Assembly: GCA_009760885.1 (NCBI GenBank)
Contig: CM019716.1
Location: forward strand, 13,035,702 to 13,099,701
Origin: Achatina immaculata
Taxonomy: Eukaryota; Mollusca; Gastropoda; Stylommatophora; Achatinidae
Length of the DNA stretch: 64,000 bases
Direction: 5' to 3'
Shown here in pieces: positions 31,509 to 41,699 of this stretch. A model generated the notes under the pieces. It made no database searches. It had not been told where the DNA came from and saw only the letters and a list, made by a program, of their open reading frames with translations. The position numbers and the translations under genes were made by a program. How positions within the stretch are numbered: the stretch's first letter is position 1; each line of letters opens with the position of its first letter.

Positions 31509-31720
31509 ACACAAACGGGGCGCGAATTTTAGTGCAGGCCAAACGTGCGTCTTCGATGCCGTTCTTTTAGATTCTTTCGCCCGCCGTCAGACGCTCGTAT
31601 CCAAGCAACATGTTCCCATGGTTTCCGTCGCGAGGTCTGGGTTGACATGAAACTGTGGGCACGGCTGGCTAGTCTCAATGGAAGCTAGAGAGGACCAGTG
31701 GTACAGCCGCCATGACTAGT
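31507..31720 (-). repeat. right arm of the ~200-bp inverted repeat
   Basis: Reverse-complement partner of 30070-30269: 'ctacacaaacggggcgcg', 'aggccaaacgtgcgtc', 'gtcagacgctcgtatccaag' and 'tgaaactgtgggcacggc'. Confidence 0.75.
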
Positions 31721-32250
31721 ACTGTACAGCAGCTATGACCAGTATGGTACAGTCGCAAGAACTGTGACACTGCTGGGAAAGGGTAAAGCGGAATGTTCGG
31801 ACGTAGAAATCAGAATCGTTGGATCTTAGATCAAAACTTGGCATTTGTGGGCAACACGTTATCTCAAGTTAGGTGGTGAGGGATCGAAACAGGGCACCTG
31901 ACTGGTCGGTGTCCCTCGACTACGATTCGGAACAGTGATCAATCCGACGGAAGGCCAGTGGAATGCCGAAAACAAAACTGTGAATCTGAACCGTTGCCAT
32001 GCTACTAAGGCATATTTGGAATACGGTGTTAGCCTCGTATTTCCAAAACCATCGGCACATGAAAGTCTGATGTGATCTGCGTCACGCCTGGGCGCATTTA
32101 CCTTCAAAAGATTTCTTTGGTACCCGTCTTTAGAGGCGGGGTGGACACCGGAGCCTTTCTGAACAAGTGTATAATAAAAATGTTGTCAGTCACGAATGAT
32201 AAATAAACATAACTATTCACAAACTATTATGGAGTTGTTACTTGTTGTCT
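31721..32250. other. no gene recognised; possible old SINE
   Basis: The minus strand of 31870-31930 contains tttcgatccctcacc, near to a pol III B box. The end at 32095-32175 (gtctttagaggcggggtgg) resembles 58305-58365. This may be an old SINE, but the evidence is thin. Confidence 0.3.
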
Positions 32251-32259
32251 TTGCTACCG

Positions 32260-32480
32260 ATTCTTACATCCTTCCTGTGGCGCTAAACGTCGCATGGGGC
32301 TCGCATGGTAGCTTGCCAATATTTCCTGTTTTCGGCGAGCTTTTCAACCTCATCAAGGGATGATATTCCTACTAAACCGGCCTCTGTTAACAATGTCCTC
32401 TTTAGAGTTTCACGTGGTCACCTCTTTTTCTTCGGCCTTTTGTGTTCCACTTGATAGCTTGTTTTGGGATTCTCTGGTTG
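32260..32480 (-). mobile_element. LINE family G copy 2, very short 3' piece
   Basis: This gives the last ~70 codons of family G with stops, ending at the RALCDV-equivalent position. The 9-bp repeat ttgctaccg lies at 32251-32259 and again at 32481-32489, on both sides of the fragment, as a target-site duplication. It is therefore a genuine 221-bp insertion and not a remnant of deletion. Confidence 0.8.
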
Positions 32481-32734
32481 TTGCTACCGTACAGGATATA
32501 ATTTAAAGAACAAGTGATATAGATTCATATACCTATATATCTTTGCTGGAACAAGAAAAGTAATAGAAAGAGAAAGCTAGAAAACAAGAACAGTACATTA
32601 AGTTTTATATACACAAGGATTTTTTTGTTTTGTTTTAAATTTCACAATATAAGTTTGATCAAATTAGTGTTAGATAAACACTAAAAAATGATAGAAAAAG
32701 GGGAAGGCTGTGGTTTAAAGTATGAAAGAACAGC

Positions 32735-33095
32735 ATGCGTCATATGACATGTCCTACCCAGAATGTTACCCCTCTCACATGATCACTGAATGCAATGCGA
32801 TCTTGTGCAGGTTGTTCAGCTCTCGCGATAACATATTCAGATTTTCCTGCAGCGAGGTCGTCCTGTTCCCTTTTGGCGGGCACTCTGCCTTCTGCTACCA
32901 GCTCTCCGGACAACTGTGTCTCTTGATGTGGCCAGAGTATCTCATCTTTCTAACTTTGATGGTGTTTACAAGCCAGTTTTCTACACCTAATACGGTCAAT
33001 ATCTCTTTATTTGATTTTCGTTCTCTCCATATTCTAAATGCCCTTCTGTAATATTTCATTTCAAATGCTGTTATTCTCTTTCCTAATGATTTGTT
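32735..33095 (-). pseudogene. LINE family L 3' fragment
   Basis: The minus strand gives 'FEMKYYRRAFRIWRERKS', 'ILTVLGVENWLVNTIK', 'MRYSGHIKRHSCPE' and later frameshifted text matching the + strand copy at 4480-4775. No RT core. Confidence 0.65.
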
Positions 33096-33480
33096 AAGTG
33101 TTCGCGTTTACACTGCCACTGGGAGTATGTAAGCACTTAGTAAACATAGCTTTGTTTTCTTGTTGGTACTTGCCATAAAGAGAAAAAAAATGTGAGAAAG
33201 GATAAAACGGCAGATCCATGCCAATCCTGAAGTAAAGAGGAGGAGACAACTCGGCAAAGAACTGGTTAAACCAAGGTGGGTAAAACAATGCTGGGCGGCC
33301 ACCATTTACAGGTTGGTTTCTGATCGTAAAAAGTTGGAGAACGTGTCTCTACTGGGAGCCATCATGAGGAAGACGTTTCTGGTAGTTGATTATCTTTCCA
33401 GGCGCGGGTATATGGCCTTTCACTTTTAGTAATACACTGAGAACCATTTTAAGACTGGGTTCCTCTCTCTCCATCCGTTC

Positions 33481-33587
<107 letters not shown>

Positions 33588-33924
33588 CACAATAAAACTT
33601 TTAAAAATACATTATTTTATTGTGCAGTTTCTGCGGGGGTGTTTATTCTAACTAAGATGCATACTTTTTTTCCCTTTTATCTAATTCACTGTCGTGCATG
33701 AATCACAATTACCTGTAACATGGTTTGCGCACAGGTGTTAAAGGCAGGACTGTGTGTGGAAAGACCAATTAGTCAACAGAGTTCAGAAGGTCAGCCAACA
33801 GACTTAACGTGCTCATTATTTGTGCAGGAATGTTGAAGAAAAAACTGGTATTCGACCAAGTCTATCTGAATGAGGAGATAGATGTGACTGGTAGATAGAC
33901 AGATAAAATAAGGAGGAAGAGTAG

Positions 33925-34265
33925 AGGCGATGAGGTGTCTGATTAGGCAATCAGCGATCTATAGCTGACATGTTAGTCTCAGGGTTGGCGAGCCATAGCT
34001 GACCAAGTCCCTGTCCAACCTCTCCGCTGGTAACCCCAGTAACAGGCCTAGCCTGGCTAACGGGGTAGGGATCGCCATAGTCCCCATGGTGATGGAGTCT
34101 GCTAAAGAAGCATTGCACACCCGCTGCTTTTTAGCTGTACTCCGGGACTGAAAAAAAAAATAGCTGCCATGACACGCTCCCAAGCCGTTACGATGCTGAT
34201 CCTCAACACTTTCACAGCATCGGCTGCTAAGAACACCTGCTCGCAGGTACACAAGGAGATCGAGG
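33925..34265 (+). repeat. R2 dispersed repeat, longest reference copy
   Basis: The order is: head 'caatcagcgatctatagctg', 'ggcgagccatagctgacc', 'tctccgctggtaaccccag', 'aacaggcctagcctggct', 'gtctgctaaagaagcattgc', 'tttttagctgtactccgg', 'catcggctgctaagaacacc' and 'gctcgcaggtacac'. Other copies: 26040, 43372, 51120, 53535, 54715, 59640 (+), 15205 and 58140 (-). R3 shares the head and the 'gaccaagaccctgtcc' part but then diverges. No coding potential. The inner order is stable, so it is a true family of unknown class. Confidence 0.85.
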
Positions 34266-34654
34266 AAAGAAAGGAGGAATACTTAAAAGGTATACACCAC
34301 TTCTCGATCAAATCCAGTGACAAGTGTGATCACTTGTAGAATCTACGTGCAAACTTTGTTTTTGAACTGCCTACGTACTGTAAATACTTTTATTGTCTAC
34401 GTATTGTGAGTGTTTGAATACGCATTCTGAATGTTTTTGCTGCCTATATATTGTGAATCAAGTTAAAGGATAAATAAACGCGTTTTAAAGATGGTAAATT
34501 ACAAGAATGCGTTATTGGCTTGTTTATCAGTTAAATGACAATAAGCGAACGACAGTCAGTGACTAAATAAGGACAATGCATAGACACTACTAGGACAGAC
34601 GGATATAATAAAAATAGGACATAAAATTTTTTGATATTATACATAGACTGTCAT

Positions 34655-34987
34655 CATCATGTGCCTTCTCCGGAGCGAAGGTTGGCAGTAATGAATCTCC
34701 TTTTCTCTTGCTTCCTCGCCTTGATGGTGGACTCAGCCAGCCTGTGTCCTGTCCATTCTCGTATGTTATCTTCCCATCTACATATCTGTCTTCCTCTGGC
34801 TCTTTTTTCCCCCTTCCACCTTTCCTTCTAGTATGGTCTTCAATATGTTGTTTATGTCTTTTTGATGTGGCCGAAGTATTGTGTTTTCTTCATCCTTATT
34901 TCTTTGAGAAGTTCACATTGCACTTGGAGCTGTTCTAAAACTTGTGCATTTTCTCTTTTCATTCTTTGTGTTATACGTTCTAGCTTT
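34655..34987 (-). pseudogene. LINE family J 3' fragment
   Basis: The minus strand reads 'RMKREN', 'KKTQYFGHIKK', 'RARGRQICRWEDNIREW', 'TGHRLAESTIKARKQ' and 'ITANLRSGEGT', stop, then an atg tail. It is the C-terminal tail of an RTE-like RT with two or three frame breaks. The segment at 51478-51650 is a second copy. Confidence 0.75.
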
Positions 34988-35788
34988 CTGTAGAACCACA
35001 TTTCTGGTGACTTATCACATTACATTAATCACACATCACAGTCACATAGACTGTAATATAATACAGACTGTAACTGTAGCATTCTTTTTCTATCATTATT
35101 TAGGTCATAATTGTCTCAGTTTGGAACTTGTTCCCGTCGTTAAAAACTCCTTTCGCATAGTTAGTTCTTGACTTTTATAGCAAAATTCCTTAAATTCTGG
35201 AATTCTGTTCTTTTATTTAACTTTATAGAGGAGTTAACCAGGGATTCATTTGTTAGATTGACGTAGTGGTTAGCGCCCTTAGTTATTTTTTTAAAGTACA
35301 GGTCAACTATAGGTCAGGTTTGACACGTTGAAGGCCATTTCTTTTCATGTCCAGACACTGGATTTTTTACAGATAACTAAAGTTATCTGCTACATGTTTG
35401 TTTAATTCGTTTTTTTTTAGTTACAGAAAAGCTTAAATTACGATTGTTGTTTTTAGTTTATTGTCCAAGGTCATAAACAGGTAATTTTTGCACGGATTGA
35501 GATTTTAGACAGAAATGTTTTAATCACGATTTTTTATCTTCCACGAGATAGAATCTTCGGGAAGATTTAGGAATAGGAATTGTATTTCATTTTTTTTTTA
35601 CATAGGATTATGATAAAGATTAGATTGATTAATAGTTTGGGATTCATTATGGTTGCAAATTCATTATATAGAGTTTGACTGAGAAGGATGTTTCAGATAG
35701 AATGCTTGAATGTGAACTGTTAGTTAGTTTTTTTCCTCATGGATCCAATGTGTACATTTTTTTATGCAGCTAGGAGTTATTAGAAATA
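34988..35788. other. no gene recognised
   Basis: AT-rich, with T runs. A piece at 35262-35290 (acgtagtggttagcgccc) looks like a lone pol III A-box region, but no B box follows. Nothing else is seen. Confidence 0.4.
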
Positions 35789-37327
35789 TACTGTCGAAAA
35801 TTTAAAAAAAAAAGAAAGAAGCGCATAGCTTATATAAGCTTCATTTTAAAAAAATATGTTATGACAAAAATTTTTTCCCGGGTATCTAAAACCAAACCAC
35901 AAATTGTCACCAAGATATCAGGTCCATGATTTAGCGTGAATTTTGCTATTCTCATGTATAGTCATAACGCAGTAGCTGCTCTTGCTAATCACGCATTTTT
36001 TTTTTACCATAACTCACATTGCATTTTTTGTGATTTGGTGGTGAGCACAACTCACTTCCAACGCAAATAAAACCCTATAAAAGGATGAAGTTACACAAAC
36101 AAATTCAGTTAATTTTCAAGCACACAATTATGGCGCGTCTATCGCAAAATTTACGAAACATTGCTATTGGTCGCCTGCAAGCAGGCGAAAGTCAAAGTCA
36201 GTGTGTTTAAACGTGCAGCAGAGTACCATCAATCGACTTTGGCACCGTTTCCAAGCCACTGGCTCATCTGAAGCCCGGCACTGCAGTGGACGACCCAGGG
36301 TGACAACAGCAGCTGATGATCGCTTTATTCTGGTTCATCACCTCAGAAACAGGTTTACAACAGCTTCCTCAAGTGCCCAGTCATTGCTTGCAGGAGGTCG
36401 TGTGTCTGATCAAACTGTCCGGAATAGACTGCATGAAGCTGGACTGGTGGCACGACGACCTCACCGAGGTCCTGTCTTAACGAGACACCATTGCCAAAAT
36501 CGACTTGTTTGGGGCAATCAGCATAGGCCCTGGACAACTGACAATCAGTTTAGACTGTCTGGTTTAGTGACCAATTTTTTGTTTGTTTGTTGCACCGCTA
36601 TTATATGCGGAGAAGGGTCTATCGTAGGCCAAATGAACGTTTTGCCCAAAATTGCGTTGATGAAGCTCCGCCGCACGGCGGTGGAGGTGTAATGGTATGG
36701 AGAAATATCCATTTCAACGAAAGGAGTCCATTGGTGCAGATTGAAGGAGGCTTGAATGCGCAACGATACGTCAGTGAAATTCTTCGATCCCATGTCCTTC
36801 CAAATTTGGCTGCACAAATGTCTGTGTTTCAACAGGACAACGTCAGACCCCCATTCTGCATGGTTCACCACACAGTTCTTGACTGCCAACAACATTCTCA
36901 CCCTTTCTTGGCCATACCTGTCTCCAGATAAGAATCCGATCGAGCACGAATGGGATGAGCTGCAAAGACGTGTTTGTCGCCGAAACGTCTCTCCAGCCAA
37001 TTGTCGTGATCTGTGGCAGGCACTCCAGGAAGAGTGGGCAACCATCCCGCAGGCGCACATCAGACATCTGGTCGCATCCAAGACCAGGAGATGCCAGTCG
37101 CTGATCGATGCAAGCAGAGGCCACATATCATACTAAGTTGAGAACCCTGTGACTAACAAATTCTCGTCACACAGATGCAAGAAACTATCAAGTGAGTGTT
37201 TAAACCCTTAGGTATTATTGTGTGCAGTTTGAAAATTTTATTCGTTCAATTTAAAAAGCTATAGAATATCAAAGTTATGGCTAAAACTGGGTCATCAGCA
37301 GTTATGCGTTTCTTTTTATGGACAGTA
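35789..37327 (+). mobile_element. Tc1-like DNA transposon, 1539 bp
   Basis: Inverted ends tactgtc (35789) and gacagta (to 37327), with further similarity through 'aaagaaa.cgcata', are flanked by TA at 35787-35788 and 37328-37329. Length, TA target and internal transposase match the Tc1 superfamily. The copy is dead. Confidence 0.88.
36130..37135 (+). pseudogene. Tc1-like transposase, inactivated
   Basis: The ATG at 36130 opens 'MARLSQNLRNIAIGRLQAGE', the usual Tc1 N terminus, but a frame break near 36190 follows. The next frame carries 'QSTINRLWHRFQATGSSEA', 'GRPRVTT' and 'QTVRNRLHEAGL', the two DNA-binding helix-turn-helix units with the GRPR hook. The region of the first catalytic Asp (about 36560) is garbled. 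'FQQDN' holds the second Asp (near 36836), and after a further frame change 'SPDKNPIEHEWDEL' holds the final Glu. The protein would end at a stop after 'ASRGHISY'. At least three frame breaks exclude function. Confidence 0.88.
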
Positions 37328-37718
37328 TAGTCTGTAACTGAAGAAATGTGAATTAGTTCTATTGAGATTTTTGAGGACTTTAAGTCCGATATTTTTGGTG
37401 ATATGAAGTTGTATGTAAGGATCTATGGAATTTTCAGTGAGTTAGTAAGTTGGCTCTTATTCCATCACGTTGAATTCCTGTTTTTCCTAGCTGAGAGTGA
37501 TTGTTGCCTACTTCCTTCCAATATGGCGAACTAGTTCTCGTCAGGAGAGGGGTTTGATTATTCATCTGTTTACTCAATTTATTGCTACATCCTCATTTAT
37601 TCACCACTTATTTTTCCCATAATAAATATGTGTAGTTGCTATTATCAGTTTGAGTGTTAGTGGAGACTGTTGAGATGTGTTTGTTCTCAATTACACATTA
37701 ACATTCCTCAGATGAAAT

Positions 37719-37849
37719 GGCTGCAAGACATCGTTGACGATCTGGAAATGGATGCAACAGCAGCAGGCCATCTTGCTCACAACCGAGAGGCCTACAGGAG
37801 TGCTGTTTGGGAGGCAAAGTTCTGCAAGGGACATGCAAATGAATGAATG
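37719..37849 (+). mobile_element. LINE family H, 131-bp stub with target-site duplication
   Basis: Only the last ~40 codons ('WLQDIVDDLEMDATAAGHLA', 'NREAYRSAVWEAKFCKGH') and the (aatg)n tail remain. The 9-bp repeat agatgaaat at 37710-37718 and 37850-37858 flanks it. Confidence 0.85.
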
Positions 37850-37858
37850 AGATGAAAT

Positions 37859-38270
37859 CAGTAGATAAAGAGGAAGCAAAAGTAGCACAGGTTATCACTT
37901 GGGTGGCGGCTTTACACAGTCGCGAAGTACTTTAATTAGTACCGTGTCTTGCCACATACCATACTATACCGTTCTATTTTAATTTCTTTCAGTACACTTT
38001 GACTATCTGCTACTCGCAGAATCGCCATTTCATTTTTTAAAATCTGTGTGAATTAATTAATAGACTTCAGATCTATCTTCGGATGTATATTTCGCTGGAT
38101 TTTGGAAGACCACTGTTTATTATATATATATATAAATGCGAAGTATTAAACACATTTTATTCCTACAAATGAAATAGCGTGAAGAAAAACAAATTCACTC
38201 AAATGTGTATATTCATAGTGAAGTATTCTCACATCATTCGGTTATACTGTGAACTGAATACTACTCTGTT
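37859..38270. other. no gene recognised
   Basis: AT-rich, with a short (AT)n at 38118-38132. Nothing else recognised. Confidence 0.4.
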
Positions 38271-38271
38271 C

Positions 38272-38274
<3 letters not shown>

Positions 38275-38307
<33 letters not shown>

Positions 38308-38392
38308 CTCTGAGCAGAATGTAAGACGGGCCTGCGTGCTCAATTCTTTACCCTTTAAAAATAAAAGATCATTCATTCATTCATTCTTCACA
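38275..38392 (+). repeat. (CT)n run followed by R4 dispersed repeat
   Basis: The CT run at 38275-38310 is followed by the R4 core (gtaagacgggcctgcg, 'caattctttaccctttaa', 'aataaaagatc') and an (attc)n tail, where the 25.9-kb copy has (gttc)n. Confidence 0.7.
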
Positions 38393-38731
38393 CATACACA
38401 CAAGTATACACACTCACACCAAACTAAAGCAGCCCGTTGGGAAATATATGCCATCCATGTAAACACAAAGTCAACACGCTTTCAGCCATTATTATGTGAG
38501 CTCCCTGAATTAGAATTTTTACAGTAATGTCATATTGATCGCGGACGAAATTCAGGTCTCACACACGCACGCACTCTTGCGCTCTCGCTTCAACGTCGTA
38601 GCAGGGGTCCACTCCCTCCTCCCTTTCCCACACCACCACCACCATTTACCTGGAGAGCACGAGGTCAGAGCATGACCCGGATTTTACCGATTAAAATGGA
38701 TCAGTGCCGAGTCACACAGAACCCAGCAGCG

Positions 38732-38939
38732 CAGTGTTTCTCAACGTAGAGCCTACTCCTCGCACTTGAAATTTGAATATTTTTTAAAGGGCGGAGGGGT
38801 GGGGTGGGTGGGGGCAGTTAATATATATTTATATTATACTTTTTAAAGACCTCGGTTGAGTGTTATGCTGTGAGGAGGGGCATCAAATTATTTGAGGCGT
38901 CGAGTTGGGGCATGATCCAGAAACAGTTGAGAAACACTG
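38732..38939. mobile_element. hAT-type MITE, 208 bp
   Basis: The 14-bp terminal inverted repeats are cagtgtttctcaac at 38732 and gttgagaaacactg ending 38939, a typical hAT terminus. The 8-bp flanks cagcagcg and cagtagtc agree at five positions, as for an old 8-bp duplication. No transposase frame. Confidence 0.82.
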
Positions 38940-39089
38940 CAGTAGTCTGACCGCAAGCAGGTGATGTGTTTGGGATGTATAGAGTCGAAACCAGGGACAG
39001 TCTGGTTGTTTTGTGTAGTCTTCATCGACAAGGGTAGGGGTGTTATACGCGGAGCCAGTGTGTGTATAGAAACGACTGACTTAGTAAGG

Positions 39090-39285
39090 ACATTATCAGG
39101 ATCAGTGAACCTGAGATGTTCTAGAAGGGAAATGATCAGAGTTGGGAAATCAGAGATGTTCTAGAGGAGATTATCAGGATCGGGGAATAAAAAATGCGCT
39201 AGAAGGGAAATGATCAAAGTCAGGGTATCAGAGATGTTCTAGAAGGAAAAATATCAGCATCGATGAATCAAAGATGTTCTACGTA
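39090..39285 (+). repeat. degenerate ~50-bp tandem repeat
   Basis: Four diverged units contain 'atcagagatgttctagaa' and 'gatcaaagtcagg' variants. The nearby 39-bp array at 39840 uses similar words ('tcagggtcgg'), so it may be the diverged ancestor. Confidence 0.55.
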
Positions 39286-39299
39286 TAAACAGGGAAAAA

Positions 39300-39600
39300 G
39301 TAGGAACAGCTTTATTACTTAACGATTACAAAGTTGAGACGTTTCGGCGTGAGCCTTAATCATACAAAAACATACAGGACGAAGAAATAGAGAGAGGAGA
39401 TAAAGTATAGATTCACATGAATGGCGAAGGTCTGGGGTTCAAATCCCGCCGGAGACGCTAAGATTTTAATTTAAAAATCCTCACCACCTCACCGTGGTAC
39501 AATTATCTGGCAGCACCATGCGGTGTATAAAAAAAAAGGTTCACATGAATGCTATGTTTTTTAAAAAGGAAATAAAATGAATAGGGCACTTAGCTGTAAC
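39300..39600 (-). repeat. third copy of the Penelope-like arm, split by a SINE
   Basis: 39300-39423 matches the arm at 5806-5940 (tttattacttaacga, 'gacgtttcggcgtgagcc', 'gaagaaatagagagagga'), and 39552-39600 continues it ('gctatgttttttaaa', compare 'cttatgttaaagaaa'). The SINE at 39424-39539 sits between. Confidence 0.7.
39424..39539 (+). mobile_element. tRNA-derived SINE, 5'-truncated, with 12-bp duplication
   Basis: gggttcaaatcccgcc carries a perfect pol III B box (GGTTCAAATCC). It is followed by a tRNA-unrelated body and an A-rich end (gtataaaaaaaaagg). The exact repeat ttcacatgaatg lies at 39412-39423 and 39540-39551. The A box is missing, so the copy starts within the tRNA-like head. 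It could not be transcribed from its own promoter. Confidence 0.85.
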
Positions 39601-39839
39601 TTGCAAGTAGATGTGGCTTGTCCGACGCTTGTTCAGAAATGGGCATGGTGGAGCTTAGAGAATGTTTAAATGGAGACTTGTGGTGTGTGGTAGGTTGGTC
39701 CTAAATAAGGATTGGGGGGGGGGGGGGGGGACCGTGGAAAGGAGAGAGAGATTACAATGGTAATCTAGCAAGTGATTATATTTGGAGTAGATGGGTTGTA
39801 ATGTGATGCTGTGAGGAGGTTCTATGATGGAAATTATCA

Positions 39840-41255
39840 GGGCCTGCGAACTAAAATTAACATAGAAGTGAAACTATCAGAGTCGGTGAGTAAAACTATC
39901 ACAGTCGGCGAGTAGAACTACCACAGAAGTGAAACTATCAGGGTCGGAGAGTAGAACTACCACAGAAGTGAAACTATCAGGGTCGGCGAGTAGAACTGTC
40001 ACAGAAGTGAAACTATCAGGGTCGGCGAGTAGAACTGTCACAGAAGTGAAACTATCAGGGTCGGCGAGTAGAACTATCACAGAAGTGAAACTATCAGGGT
40101 TGGCGAGTAGAACTATCACAGAAGTGAAACTATCAGGGTCGGCGAGTAGAACTATCACAGAAGTGAAACTATCAGGGTCGGCGAGTAGAACTATCACAGA
40201 AGTGAAACTATCAGGGTCGGCGAGTAGAACTATCACAGAAGTGAAACTATCAGGGTCGGTGAGTAGAGCTAGCACAGAAGTGAAACTATCAGGGTCGGCG
40301 AGTAGAACTATCACAGAAGTGAAACTATCAGGGTCGGCGAGTAGAAGTGAAACTATCAGGGTCGGCGAGTAGAACTATCACAGAAGTGAAACTATCAGAG
40401 TCGGTGAGTAGAGCTAGCACAGAAGTGAAACTATCAGAGTCGGCGAGTAGAACTATCACAGAAATGAAACTATCAGGGTCGGCGAGTAGAACTATCACAG
40501 AAGTGAAACTATCAGGGTCGGCGAGTAGAACTATCACAGAAGTGAAACTATCAGAGTTGGCGAGTAGAACTATCACAGAAGTGAAACTATCAGGGTCGGC
40601 GAGTAGAGCTAGCACAGAAGTGAAACTATCAGAGTCGGCGAGTAGAACTATCACAGAAGTGAAACTATCAGAGTCGGCGAGTAGAACTATCACAGAAGTG
40701 AAACTATCAGGGTCGGCGAGTAGAGCTAGCACAGAAGTGAAACTATCAGAGTCGGCGAGTAGAACTATCACAGAAGTGAAACTATCAGGGTCGGCGAGTA
40801 GAAGTGAAACTATCAGGGTCGGCGAGTAGAACTATCACAGAAGTGAAACTATCAGGGTCGGCGAGTAGAGCTAGCACAGAAGTGAAACTATCAGAGTCGG
40901 CGAGTAGAACTATCACAGAAATGAAACTATCAGGGTCGGCGAGTAGAACTATCACAGAAGTGAAACTATCAGGGTCGGCGAGTAGAACTATCACAGAAGT
41001 GAAACTATCAGAGTTGGCGAGTAGAACTATCACAGAAGTGAAACTATCAGGGTCGGCGAGTAGAGCTAGCACAGAAGTGAAACTATCAGAGTCGGCGAGT
41101 AGAACTATCACAGAAGTGAAACTATCAGAGTCGGCGAGTAGAACTATCACAGAAGTGAAACTATCAGGGTCGGCGAGTAGAGCTAGCACAGAAGTGAAAC
41201 TATCAGAGTCGGCGAGTAGAACTATCACAGAAGTGAAACTATCAGGGTCGGCGAG
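39840..41255 (+). repeat. 39-bp minisatellite, about 35 copies, with 457-bp higher-order repeat
   Basis: The unit is tatcacagaagtgaaact plus 'atcagggtcggcgagtagaac'-type text, 39 bp or 13 codons. Variants 'gagctagc' and 'cagagtcgg' recur in the same order in 40328-40784 and 40785-41241. One shortened 28-bp unit marks each repeat (near 40343 and 40800), giving 11 x 39 + 28 = 457 bp. Long open frames on both strands result from the period being a multiple of three. Confidence 0.95.
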
Positions 41256-41309
41256 TCAGGGCTGGCAAAATCTGCATCTCATCCCTTCCTGATGCTGCTG
41301 GTAATATCT

Positions 41310-41395
41310 GCTAATGGCCTGCATGAAGGATCGTGTATCCTGAAGAAGCGTAATAGCCAACGTAGTCGGCACGGCACCTGATGATGATGATTGCT
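41310..41395 (+). pseudogene. LINE family I 3' end, short
   Basis: Last ~25 codons (ctaatggcctgcatgaagg, 'aatagccaacgtagtcgg', 'cacggcacctgatgatga') with the tga tail. It joins the 39-bp array after about 50 bp. Confidence 0.75.
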
Positions 41396-41699
41396 TGCCG
41401 TTATTGCTGTTCTTTGACCAGATATATTATAACATTTCTCTTCTGATCCACGTCCACCGTCTTGAAGGTGTTAGGGGGTGGGTCCCGTTTGATTCCTTCA
41501 GCCTTGTTGACTAGTTTCCCTGGTAGTGGAGTCTATTAAGAAGCCCCCTTCACACTGTGTTAGGAAAATGAACGAACCACCACAACAATTGTGCTAGGGA
41601 ATGAATGACATTACACTGCGTTCTGAAAATGAATCAGCACCATAAAACCATGTTAGAAAAAAAAAAGAACAACCGTAACACTGTGATAGGGAAAAAAAG
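41396..41699. other. no gene recognised
   Basis: Includes a partial R2/R3-like stretch (gtggagtctattaagaagcc) and early diverged units of the following array. Confidence 0.35.

Noticed and set aside
39877..41292. Long frames on both strands across the 39-bp array (TEVKLSGSASRT and mirror)
   Set aside because: Open in both directions because of the period; no start context and no non-repeat domain.
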